Shown: positions 11,007 to 21,300 of the stretch, in pieces
Numbering within the stretch: the stretch's first letter is position 1
How the letters are laid out: every line of letters begins with the position of its first letter
Source of the DNA: Setoptus koraiensis
Lineage: Eukaryota; Arthropoda
NCBI GenBank assembly: GCA_048013815.1
Contig: CM106585.1
Span: 4,960,001 to 5,024,000, forward strand
Length of the DNA: 64,000 bases
Reading direction: 5' to 3'
The notes under the pieces: model-generated
Seen by the model: only the letters and a program-made list of their open reading frames with translations
Database searches by the model: none
What the model was told of the DNA's origin: nothing
Program-made: the position numbers and the translations under genes

Positions 11007-11899
11007 TTTTGCTAATCTCTGTTACATCTATCTCTAATGAATGATTATCTTGAGACTCCTCAGCGATATTCAAAATAGTTCAAATGAAATGCAGAGCTCA
11101 TGCTAGCCTCGTGTTTGATTGTGGTATCTATAAGTAGCAATCATATTTTTAGTCCATTCAACTGCTCCAAATTACTATCACATCGTTGGAAGGAATTTAA
11201 AAATAGATCACTACACTCCAGATTGATGGTTGGTTGGTTGATACCGTTATCGTTTGTTCTGAACGATAGAATGAACGATATACACGGGGAAAATATGGGC
11301 ACCAACAGTTGCCAGCACCAGCTAAATGATTGGGTATGCAATTTTTATCGGTGCATTTGGCCGAAATTCTCACGAAACTGAACGTAGAGCCTGTTCGACG
11401 ATGTATACTTCGGATACTTGTAAACTCGAATTTGTTAGTCTGCTCATCATACGATCGTAATGACCTGATGCTGGAATAAACATCGTTCGTGTCTAAATAA
11501 CTCCATACAAGTGTTTGGGTGGTTGTTTCGATCGATTCTCTTGAACATGACACTGTTCGAGCAAACGAGGCAGACCTAATTACAACGCATCAAGAGAATT
11601 TAGAAAATTTCATCCCTTTCTAGTTTCGTACAACTGATAATAAGGAACAACTTGAATAGTTGTCATCGAATCGCAGTTTTATCAAACCGTATACATCCAG
11701 CACTGTATTTACATTTTTGTTATTGCTGCACGAAACAGCACATGTACGAAATAGCACATGTACTGTACATGTGCAAATACGTTTTTGCAACAACACTATA
11801 TTTCACAAGCATGGCGATAGCAGCCGGCTTAACCTTGGTTTTCCCTAGTAGTGTGACCAACAAATATTATCCATTGTTGTTGATAACCAGTGTCATTAA
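11007..11899. promoter_or_regulatory. Shared upstream region of two divergent genes
   Basis: About 890 bases separate the start codons of the secreted orphan (minus) and the frataxin-MCAT gene (plus). Short overlapping frames on both strands (for example 11197-11553 minus) show no protein-like character. The region carries the palindrome listed at 11738-11774 and should contain both promoters. Confidence 0.5.
11738..11774. repeat. Direct plus inverted copies of a 10-base word (palindrome)
   Basis: The word gcacatgtac occurs at 11738-11747 and again at 11754-11763. After one t, its exact complement gtacatgtgc follows at 11765-11774, making a 21-base perfect palindrome. It lies 126-162 bases before the start codon of the frataxin-MCAT gene, where a dimeric transcription-factor site could sit. 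Confidence 0.6.
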
Positions 11900-13309
11900 A
11901 TGTCTAAATATTTATTAAGAACAATCAAACTTAGCTTGGCCCGGAGACAAATCTTCTTTCCTGGAGCCCATGACGTCGGTCGAGGCATCAGAGGTTATCA
12001 TGAGGATAACAAATACTCCCAACTGTCAGATGAAACATTGGAGGATTTAAGCGATAAATTCGATGCTCTACTCGAAACAAATCCAGGGGCCGATGTCTCT
12101 CTCAACAATGGCGTACTGACCATAGTTGTTGATGAAAACTCCACATATGTCATAAACAAACAAACACCCAATCGTCAGTTGTGGTTTTCATCACCTCTTA
12201 GTGGACCAAAGAGATTTGATTTAGACAATGCCTCTTGGGTAGAGAGAAAAACTCATACCAACTTGTATGATATTCTATCTGAAGAGTTCAGTTTCCTTTT
12301 GCAGAGGCCTGTCACAAACAAACTTAGATTAGCCATGAAACAAATAGACCCCCAAGATCGAAACATAATTATATTTCCCGGGGCCGATAACGTCCGTAAA
12401 GGCTTAGGTACCGGTTTATTATGTATTAAGGAAGCAGAAGAAACTTACAAGAGGGCCAATGATTTATTGAAATTCGACTTATTGTCTTTGTGTCTGCGCG
12501 GGCCAAACGAACATTTGGTGAATAATTTGCAGAATCGACATCTGGCAGCATTTGTCACGTCCCACGCTAGCCTGGCAAAGTTGGAACATGACTATCCCAA
12601 ATCAACTGATTATGTGTCGGGTGTAACTGGCGAGGATGTCGGCATGTTCAATTCTCTCGTTTTTGCCAATTGCCTGACATTTGAAAAGGCTCTTGAACTA
12701 GTCAAATTAAGGGCACAGGCACTGGTTAAAGCATCTGAGATAATACCTAGTGCTCAAATTCTTATTAAATTGAGACCTGCCACACAGAAACACAAGATAT
12801 GCCTTGCTGCCGAGCGCCATTGTATTGGTTTGGGAATACCTGAAGAGATAGCGGTATGCTCTATAACAAAATATTTAGGACGTGGAAGGATACAATTAGG
12901 TGGCCACCTCGAGGCGATCAAGTATCTGACTGAGGAGGGTGCTAGATTATTTGAGTTTAGAGATTTTAAAATACTACCCGATAGCTCAGGATATAATACT
13001 AAACTTATGAGACCAGTAGAGGAGTTATTAGACAGGCTTCTGAAAACTGACGATCTGAAATATCCCGACAGATGTAGAGTGTATTCAATGAGTGAAGGCA
13101 ACGAATATAAGAACGTAGAAACAATCCGCAGAGATTTAATATCACACGTGTGTAGGCCAATCAAATTCGAGCAGACCATTCAGTGTATCTATAAACGAGA
13201 TAGAGATCTTGCTCAGCCCAACACATATGTCATGTGGGATCGTGACATGCTGAAGTATTTGGATGATATCAATGGTCGCGCCAAAAGAGCAGCAAAATTG
13301 ATCAAATGA
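11900..13309 (+). CDS. Frataxin fused to an MCAT-like (malonyl-CoA:ACP transacylase) pseudoenzyme
   Basis: One exon, 469 residues. Residues 1-17 are basic and hydrophobic (LLRTIKLSLARRQ), like a mitochondrial targeting peptide. Residues about 39-134 are frataxin: acidic helix LSDETLEDLSDKFDALLE, then YVINKQTPNRQLWFSSP and SGPKRFD, near-identical to the family core. Frataxin stimulates the mitochondrial iron-sulfur assembly complex. Residues about 155-455 align with mitochondrial MCAT: IIFPGADNV, FDLLSLCLRGPNEHLV, LVFANCLTF, KLRAQALVKASE, IQLGGHLEAIKYL and KFEQTIQCIY. The nucleophile motif GxSxG, expected near 244-248, reads GEDVG (Asp246 at the serine position). The catalytic His of the FHTRLM-type motif reads YNTKLM (Asn366). 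The arginine that holds the malonyl carboxylate is kept (Arg271). So the MCAT half looks folded but inactive. A second FPGA motif at residues 20-23 resembles the MCAT start. A fusion of this kind is not known to me. Confidence 0.88.
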   Translation: MSKYLLRTIKLSLARRQIFFPGAHDVGRGIRGYHEDNKYSQLSDETLEDLSDKFDALLETNPGADVSLNNGVLTIVVDENSTYVINKQTPNRQLWFSSPLSGPKRFDLDNASWVERKTHTNLYDILSEEFSFLLQRPVTNKLRLAMKQIDPQDRNIIIFPGADNVRKGLGTGLLCIKEAEETYKRANDLLKFDLLSLCLRGPNEHLVNNLQNRHLAAFVTSHASLAKLEHDYPKSTDYVSGVTGEDVGMFNSLVFANCLTFEKALELVKLRAQALVKASEIIPSAQILIKLRPATQKHKICLAAERHCIGLGIPEEIAVCSITKYLGRGRIQLGGHLEAIKYLTEEGARLFEFRDFKILPDSSGYNTKLMRPVEELLDRLLKTDDLKYPDRCRVYSMSEGNEYKNVETIRRDLISHVCRPIKFEQTIQCIYKRDRDLAQPNTYVMWDRDMLKYLDDINGRAKRAAKLIK

Positions 13310-13404
13310 GTTGAGAGATAGCTAGTTCCAATACGAATAAATCTTTTGGAAATAATTACATGAAATCGTCGAGCTAATCTGGACCTCTGTCTAATAACCA
13401 ACTC

Positions 13405-14195
13405 ATGGCACCATCAACAAATAGTGTAGCGTTATTAGGCTACATGTCCCATACGTGTCTAAACACTTTAACTGAGATAAAACGTGATATGCTACAGGAC
13501 TGTCTCTACATGATTTTGTACTACCGAATCTTGGGCATTTTATTAGGTCGTTAAGACCAAACAAGGGACTTCAAGCATTCTTAGATCACATAACAATTCA
13601 CACAAAAACGAATGCCCCAGAGTTTCACATTTTGATTCTGTTTTGTGAATGTGCCACCCACCCTATTAGTATTTTGGATGATACAGAAGTTTATGAACAA
13701 AAACCCTTTTGCCCAGAAACTCTTAAAGTTATCTCAGGATTTTTAAACAATTTTGTCTTTCGTGTCATTTATAAAAAATTAATCTTTCAGGAACACAGAT
13801 TCATTCTGTAGCGAAATTGCGTATGCATCGCCAGATACGCGAATAAACGGCCGCCTTCATCAGAGGTTTTCAGACCATCGTTAATCCCGAATGGATCCGT
13901 GTTTTCAACGCCCGCATTGCAACTTCTTATTAGTGGTGACAACAATGCAATTGATATAGCCAATCTCAGGAAATATACTAAATATTTTGGTGGCTTTCAC
14001 AGTTACCATCGTGTCATCAGTTGGCAATGGGCTATACTGGAGAAGAATTTCGGCGCCGAAGAGCTTAAAATGTTCTTAAATTTCATTACGAGCTGTTCAA
14101 AGCCGCCACTACTGGGTTCCGCCAATCTATCGATATCGCAGTGGAAAATGTTACGTTATGCCTTTAGAAGTAATGCTGGCTTTGAACTGTCGTAA
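13405..14195 (+). pseudogene. UBE3B: UBE3B-like HECT ubiquitin ligase relic
   Basis: Two separated parts of a UBE3B homologue lie head to tail. At about 13405-13795 the frames read LLGYMSHTCLNTLTEIKRDM, then FHILILFCECATHPISILDD and TEVYEQKPFCPETLKVISGF, matching the region before the HECT domain. From about 13800 the reading [63 protein letters not shown] and [12 protein letters not shown] matches the HECT C-lobe, and the end [12 protein letters not shown] matches the UBE3B C-terminus. About 380 residues between the parts are missing. The segment that should hold the catalytic cysteine (normally in a TSSTCFN motif) is also deleted. There is a frame change near 13540, an in-frame stop near 13846 and a two-base loss near 13899. 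It cannot make an active ligase. Confidence 0.85.
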
Positions 14196-14551
14196 TATAA
14201 TCATCGAGAAATTGTTGAAAAGAAAACGAAAATTATCTTCGGAATCTTAGAGTCTATGCAGTGTATCATCGTTAGGTGATTGTATGCAATATCGAGCGCC
14301 GTTCTAGGAATTCATCAGATTACTGGGCAGACCTTTTCCACACGGACATCTAGGTTCGACTGCCAGGAAATTGCCTTCTCGGCACAACTATTCTGACTAC
14401 TGCACAAACAAAAATCAGGAAAAACCTCTCCGCCGTGACTATGATTGAAATGTGTGTCGAAGTTTGTTCATTGCAATGATGACACTAACTTGATAATGTT
14501 TTATATATTCGAGTTGCCTCTAGATAAATAGATGTCCTCAGCAATAATCTA
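14196..14551. other. Gap between the UBE3B relic and the GST gene
   Basis: Nothing gene-like is seen. The stretch is the 3' side of the minus-strand GST gene and the downstream flank of the UBE3B relic. Confidence 0.5.
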
Positions 14552-15444
14552 TCATTTGCCTAGGCTGGGATCGCGCTTTGAACTAACAAAAGCTTTGAAT
14601 CTGTCGGGAGATAGAGAATATATCGATTAGTGACCAACATAGACGCGACCAAAGTGTTCACGTAGAACAAAACTACTCTCGAGTAATAGCGAGGATCAAC
14701 TTACCTAACTATTGCCTCATCACTGACCGAGTGGTAGGTGGGCAAACTTTTCTTAACTCGATCTATATATGCCACTAATGATTTAAATTCACTCAAATCA
14801 TAGTCGCATACTTCGCTCAAAGTTAGACCGCTGACAATTGAGACATCTGCAACAGTAAGGTTATTACCGGTGGAAAATTGTTTCCCTGTGACAATATCAT
14901 CCAAATGTTTCAGAACATTTTTGAATTCTTTCTCATTCGCCTCATCCAACTCAGGGTTGCCGAAAATAAATGGTTTCAGCAATTCGCTTTGGGCCTTATA
15001 CAATTTAGTTAAATCCCAATTAAGCATCATGTCGACTTTAGCTCTTTGAACCGGATCTTTCGGGTACAGCGAATCATCTTTGCCGTATTTATTAACCAAG
15101 TAGGTGATAATAACACGACTGATTTTGTGCAGCGTAAGAGTGATAAATAAAATTGTTGGTGCAGTTAAAGCATAAAATATAAAAAGAATGAGAAAGATAG
15201 AAATTACATACATGAGAAGACATTAGGTCGCTAGGTAAGCTAACCTTTCGTAGAGAACCAGATCTCCATCCACAATAGTTGGAACAGTGTGTTGCGGATT
15301 TATCTTGAGAAATTCTTCACTCAATTGTTCACCTTTAGCTAAGTCAAGGTATTTCTTGTTTAGCTCTATGCCAAGCTTATCGGCTACCAATTCAACGGTT
15401 CGACATGGTGGGCTCTCCGGCATATAGTAAAAGTCGACAGGCAT
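14552..15444 (-). CDS. Glutathione S-transferase, delta/epsilon type, three exons
   Basis: Exons on the minus strand are 15444-15245, 15118-14705 and 14600-14552, all GT-AG and in phase, giving 220 residues of a cytosolic detoxification enzyme that adds glutathione to electrophiles. The thioredoxin-like half starts MPVDFYYMPESPPCRTVEL, with the likely catalytic serine at residue 11, followed by the glutathione-binding NPQHTVPTIVD and YESRVIITYL, the latter created by the first splice. The helical half has YGKDDSLYPKDP and the N-capping box NLTVADVSIV. The frames would stop early without splicing. Each premature stop is the TAA of a GTAAGT donor or lies just inside an intron. The third exon is only 49 bases and adds FKAFVSSKRDPSLGK. 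Delta/epsilon GSTs are typical of arthropods. Confidence 0.9.
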
Positions 15445-16945
15445 GTTTGTTTAGATGTTGATTACTCAAAAATTCAGGTATATTCTTGATTAATTTTGAC
15501 CTTAGTCCAGTTGTTACTAACTTTTCTTACTCTCAAAGCCAAAAAATGACATTCATTGATATCGAGGCTTAGATTTGATTGTTATTTGACGCGTTACGGT
15601 GGCTAGAGTGACGAGTAGTTAGCCAGATATTAGAATTGTTGTCATAGTAACTCGTGATTCAAGGCCACCTGCTTGAAACTATCCCTATCTTGTTGATAAG
15701 AAACAAGTGGTTTGTTGTAAAGTACGCCGCGAGGAGGGCGCTTTCGCTGTATCTCCCGTGCGATCACGCAATTTCTCTCGTAGCATCGTGACTTTTTCGA
15801 AGAAGAAGTTTGTTTTTTCCCCAGCTATTGCATTATCGTTCTACACAATGATAATGGGGAAGGGAGAGAGAGAGTCGGCCGAGACCGATCCCACTTTTGG
15901 AATACGTCGGGAGGGAATGCAGCACTCCCCTGCCTTCCAACGTCAAGGTCATACCGCATGACTCGAGCAATATGACTGTTGAAGATTGCAGCACCATTGG
16001 TGTTGCGGGCGGATTGCAGCCCAGGGCGGGCATGCCCAATCTTGAGCGGCTTCGGGCGGCTTGGGCGATGAATTTAGGGGCCCCAGTTGCATCAAATAGC
16101 CAGAATCATTTACAACTTGTTGGTTTGTACTATCTAAAACGGAAATATTTAGATCGCGCCAGGTTATTGTGAGCAATCCTGCAGATACGCGCCCCGCAAG
16201 ATCAACTGCTGCTTGCTAGAACTGCTTATAAAATTCCGCGTGCACCGCCCTGGCGGAATAAAAATGAACTCCGCAAAAGGACGATAAAAAAAACGCACGT
16301 TCACAAGGCAAGCCGGGTATATCTACGGACTGAGAGGAACCCGAACAAATATTTATCCGTTTTGTTTTGGTTGGTTCCTATTCCGCCAGAATTTGGCCAA
16401 ATGCATCATCTTAAAAGTGGCACGGACAAGATACAAGAGACTAACCCGCTTATTGGCTCTCACAATTGCACTTAGTGGGTCGGCGTGTCTGCCAAATAAC
16501 GATCCCTGGCAGTTAATAACCATGACACATATCTCATCTAGAGGGAAAAATTGTTAAATGCACCGAGCATGGCCCATAGTTCACGACCTGCTTATTTGTC
16601 TAAAATGCAAGTGTTTGTATTGACAAGGATCTTCCAATGACAGTGGTCAGACCTGACTTTAGCCGTATATGACTCTAACCGTTTATGACTAATTGATTGG
16701 AACAGTATAAATATTGATGTTATCGACTAGAAATTCTACGAATTAACACGATCAGACTTGTGCCTACTGTTGGTATTTGGTATGATGTCAGTTGTGTACT
16801 AACTATTGTGACTAGGTTGGCACGCAGCATATGTTGTTATTGTTGAATAAACAAACATGATTGAAATTCTCATTCACTTGGCACCTACATGCATACCTTA
16901 ATTATCCGGTCTTTTATCAACAGTGGTACTATTCCTCGAATATAT
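15445..16945. other. Intergenic region with a GC-rich patch
   Basis: About 1.5 kb without a recognisable gene. The part at 15700-16080 is richer in GC and CpG than its surroundings, including short frames on both strands without family resemblance. An 11-base inverted pair (ctggcggaata at 16250-16260 and its complement at 16379-16389) lies further right. The region may include the promoter of the GST gene and unknown degraded sequence. Confidence 0.45.
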
Positions 16946-17614
16946 CTATTTTGAATCTATAAATTTTTGCTTGAATGGATTTTTCAATCTAAATAAAATG
17001 TGCAGATACATATTCTTCAATACATTATCAATTTTGGGCAAAGAACTAAGATATGGAATGACTACATTCCTGAGATGTCTCACGCATTGTCTTTTTCTGC
17101 CAAGTTGACATAATGATAATGACACAAATAAATGACATTTGGCCAACAATCTTTCGTCTCCGAGAAGCAGGGCCAATATAAATTGTTTTTGAGCAGCTAA
17201 TAAGCCTGCTTTAATTGAGAATTCATCGAAGTCCTCTCCGAGCGACGAGAATGCTCCGCCCAATGTTGAGAGCCATGAATAACAATCCTCCAGAATCACC
17301 CTGCCTAATGCAACATTTAGCACTCTCACGGTCCAGTTATAATCGATAGGTAGGACCGTATTGGCTTGGACTAGCATCGTGGCCACCTCAACGTGGTGAT
17401 AATTGTCGCCATTAACGCCTTGTCCAAATTTAAATTGCCTATCGTGGCGCACCTTTCTGGCCAAGCCATCGCGAAACTTTTGCGAACATCTCAGCTCGTG
17501 TATTACCTTGAATAGGGTGTGAGAGTCGATAATGGTGCTCGTTACAACAATATTGTGATTGGCTTTTTGTTGATAATCTGTATGACGGTTTTGTTGTATG
17601 GTTTTTGGATCCAT
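16946..17614 (-). CDS. Helical protein of unknown function, about 222 residues
   Basis: The minus-strand frame is open from 17830 to 16946. The first ATG in it, at 17614, gives 222 residues starting MDPKTIQQNRH. The open part before the ATG (17615-17830) is low in complexity and probably 5' UTR. The C-terminal 130 residues look conserved and all-helical, with TPR-like pairs: YSWLSTLGGAFSSLGEDFDE, then KAGLLAAQKQFILALLLGD and AKCHLFVSLSLCQLGRKRQC. The motif WLSTLGGAFSSLG reminds me of a small conserved animal family of unknown function, but I cannot name it with confidence. No signal peptide or membrane segment is seen. The ending FKQKFIDSK suggests a complete C-terminus. Confidence 0.65.
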   Translation of the reverse strand: MDPKTIQQNRHTDYQQKANHNIVVTSTIIDSHTLFKVIHELRCSQKFRDGLARKVRHDRQFKFGQGVNGDNYHHVEVATMLVQANTVLPIDYNWTVRVLNVALGRVILEDCYSWLSTLGGAFSSLGEDFDEFSIKAGLLAAQKQFILALLLGDERLLAKCHLFVSLSLCQLGRKRQCVRHLRNVVIPYLSSLPKIDNVLKNMYLHILFRLKNPFKQKFIDSK

Positions 17615-18357
17615 TGCGCTAATTTTAATATCACAGATAACATAATCGTCATTGTTCCATTGACAACTGTTGGCCTTGGCAAGAATAATATGAATGGTGT
17701 TTGTGTCCGTTGTTAACAAGCCACCAGCAGTAATTATGATCGAGTAATCAATCAGGTGATTAATGGTGACATTGTTATAATTAAATATGGTGCTAAATAT
17801 GGGGTCTACAGCATGGATGTAATAAATCACGAAGAAATAATAAAAAATAACCTTCCGTTCTAACTAACGGAGAGAGGCCGGGCGAGCTCGCTTCAAATTT
17901 TTATTCTTCTGTTCTGCAAATCAAACACTCCCACACTCCCACAAGTGTTGACATTCACTCATGTCGACGAGACCTGTCTGCGTTTTGGCGCTAAGCTTAT
18001 TGTTTGAATTAGCTTGATACTTCACTGCGCGTGAGCGGAGTCGCCAGCCTTCAAAAAGTTTAGCTCGCATTTTTTTGTGCGCTCTTTATTCTCCATCAGC
18101 TGTACGTTAGAAAATAAAAACATGGAGTAACCCTTCACAGTGTATAATTATAGTTGATCACCTGGTTGATCAACCCGTAATTTTCATTTGTGAATCATGG
18201 TTTCATTCCCATATCGAAATCGATCAAATTATTAGGCTGATTGAATTATTAAAACGACTAGATTACATTTATATATCCATCTATTTATATAACTACATTT
18301 GATACATTACATTTGTACAGATACGCGCACAAAACTGGAGACTACAAGCATTCAAGA
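17615..18357. other. Divergent upstream region of the helical protein and Ack
   Basis: About 740 bases separate two divergent start codons. The 5' part is the open but repetitive leader of the minus-strand gene. The right part is AT-rich and presumably holds the Ack promoter and 5' UTR. No separate gene is seen. Confidence 0.5.
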
Positions 18358-21300
18358 ATGGCGGACGCATTTTCTGGATTCCAAGCTGATCAACATCAAA
18401 ACGGCAAAAACAGATCAGCGTCCAATACCAGCAGCAATATTGTACCAGGTGATTGGTTGTCGGAAATCTTGGACGAAGTGGGCCTGTCTCAATTTCACAA
18501 CAAACTCACTAATGATCTCCAATTGACAAGACTATCACATTTTGATTTTGTTGGAGAGGACGATCTCATAACCATTGGCATGAGCCGTCCAGCTGCCAAA
18601 CGGTTATTGGCCAGTATAAGAAAAAAGAAATCATTAGTAACAGCAATCAAGAACAAGATTGTCAATAAATTATTGCCAATAACAAACGTAACAAGAAAAA
18701 CTTCGTCGCCCACATTGGGATCAGTCAACATATCATCCTCTTCCTCTCCTCGTTCGTCTTCGCCTCTCTCGTCATTCTCATACAAATCAGCATATCATAA
18801 TAGTCATAATAGTAATAATGATAGCACTAGATCCAGGCAAGTAGGTCTCACGTGTCTGATTAACAATTCAGATGTTGAGATTAAAGAAGAGATTGGCCAT
18901 GGTGTGCATGGAGTCGTCAGGAGAGGATTGTGGACTGTGTCCAATTGCAAAAGGATAGAAGTGGCTTTGAAAATTCTCAAAAATGATTTAATATCATCAC
19001 CATCAAAACCGCACACTTCATTTGATGAGTTCGTCAAAGAAATAAACATCATGCACAAGCTCAATCATCCAAATCTCATCAAGCTTTACGGTGTAGTATT
19101 GTCAAGCCCCATGATGATGGTTACTGAACTCGCACCTTTCGGAAATCTACGAGACAAATTAAGAAAAGAGAATGGTCGCACTGCTGTATCTCTTTTGATC
19201 AATTATGCCGATCAGATAGCCTATGGTATGGGATACCTAGAGACAAAACGACTAGTCCACCGAGATCTCGCAACGAGAAATATATTTATTAGTCATAATG
19301 AGAGGATTAAAATTGGCGATTTCGGCCTGATGAGAGCAATTCCACAGCACATGGAGCATTATGTTATGAATGAAACTACTAGAATCCCCTTTCCATGGTG
19401 CGCACCCGAGTCTTTAAAACTAAAGTTATTTAGCAGTGCATCAGACACCTACATGTATGCTGTAACTATTTGGGAGATGCTCTCTTTTGGAAAAGAGCCT
19501 TGGGCCACACTATCCGGATCGGAGATACTAGGCAAACTAGACAAGGGAGAACGCTTGGTTCAGCCACCAGCATGCTCCCCTTCAATCTATCAAACTTTAC
19601 TTCAATGCTGGGACTCGGAGCCAGCAAATCGGCCAACTTTTTCTGCCCTATCCAGTTTTATGTCAACATCGTATCCACTTGAAGTTAAAGCAACTAAATC
19701 TCTATCCCAGGAAAACAGCGATCAATATTACCCACCTCTTAATTCTATTAAAAAAACGGAAGATCTAGTAACTGTTTCTATGAAAAAGTTTCAAGAAGAT
19801 GAACGTGAGATTCTATGTTGTGAAATAGATGATCGTATTCAAGTTATCGATGGACAGCCTGAAAACTACTGGTGGAAGGGCCAAAATCAAAGAACATTCA
19901 ATATAGGTTGGTTTCCGCTGAATATCACTCAATGGTTGGGCCCAAAGAAGCAAAATTGTATTAGCAAGCCTATAAAAAATAGTTTCATACACACTGGTCA
20001 CCTGGGACCAGATGGCCGCTGGGGCAATCCTAAATCCATCGACCCAATGTATCTCAAGAACCCACTTGCACCAATTCATCACATAACATCAAATGATGAT
20101 TCATTGTCTGGAGTTAAACTAAAGACTCGTTCCAAATTATCTAGACTGTTTGGTATAAATGAACCCAACTCGAATAATTCGAGTCAACAACAGTTATCGG
20201 ATAATCAGAAGTCATATCATAAGTTACTTAATGACGGTGGCATGCGTCACTCATCAAAGAAAAAATTGTTCAACAATATGCTAAGGTCACAATCTCAAGA
20301 TATACATATCAAAGAGAAGAGCAACGAAGCTTATTTACACTCCAAAAAGACCAAAGATGAGCCATCTCTAATAGACTTTAGTGATGAAATCCAGATAAAT
20401 ACCACGAACGAATCCTTCACATCAGGTGGTATTCCGCCAACAATCGGTGGGCTTTCACTAGCCAATCATGTAAGATCATCAAAATCCCATGAGTCTTTAT
20501 ATCGTCCGCTAAGCGATACAAACTTGCAAGTTTTCGGCGACAGATATCATGATATAAGTCAGACTGGTTCATGGAACACAGGTACTTTTGATGATAACTA
20601 CTGTAACTCAAACAACAACTACTCAAAATACTATTGTCCACAAGATGCAGTTGTAAATAACTACACCTCTGAAGCTTATCATTATTACTCGGCCGTGCCG
20701 TATGGTGCCAGTGTATCGAATGTAGATACAAATGATTCATCTGCCGCGGTCTCTGGTCCAGTTCCGACCAATTTGGCACCCAAACTCAATCAAAATTCAG
20801 ATCTCTCTGGAAATAACACTACAAATTGCAACAGCATCCCAAGTCTACCCAATGGTGTTAATACTGAGACTAGTCAAAAGTTTTTCTCATCTTATCATAG
20901 TTTTCCTGTGACTTTTGACGATTCTTCAACTCCTTCGCTCAATACAGACTCCTCAATTGACAGCAGCAAAGCGAATGAAATCATGCACAATAAATTTGAA
21001 TTATCTGATTCTAACATATCCGGTCAATCAAATATCTCCCAAGAGCATCAATTTATAACTAATAGTAACAACAGCGATACTCAACAGCAAACTTCCAATC
21101 CTGCAGCAGCAGACAGTCGCTCGACAATCATGCCAACAAAAACAAATGCTACGAAATGTCCCAACACCGCTAATGCTTTTATGTATCTCGGCACGCAACA
21201 AACAATCGACAATAGCACTGAGAATACTCTCAACTCTGACCATCATTCATCGCCTACCAAATTGTCCAAAGAGTTCATAAAGACCCTAGAGGACGAGTTG

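Noticed and set aside
11197-11553. 118-codon minus-strand frame between the secreted orphan and the fusion gene
   Set aside because: It is cysteine- and serine-rich without a signal peptide or family resemblance, and is overlapped by an equally open plus-strand frame.
17615-17830. Extending the 222-residue protein to the upstream limit of its open frame
   Set aside because: There is no ATG in that part, only non-ATG codons, and the peptide is low in complexity.
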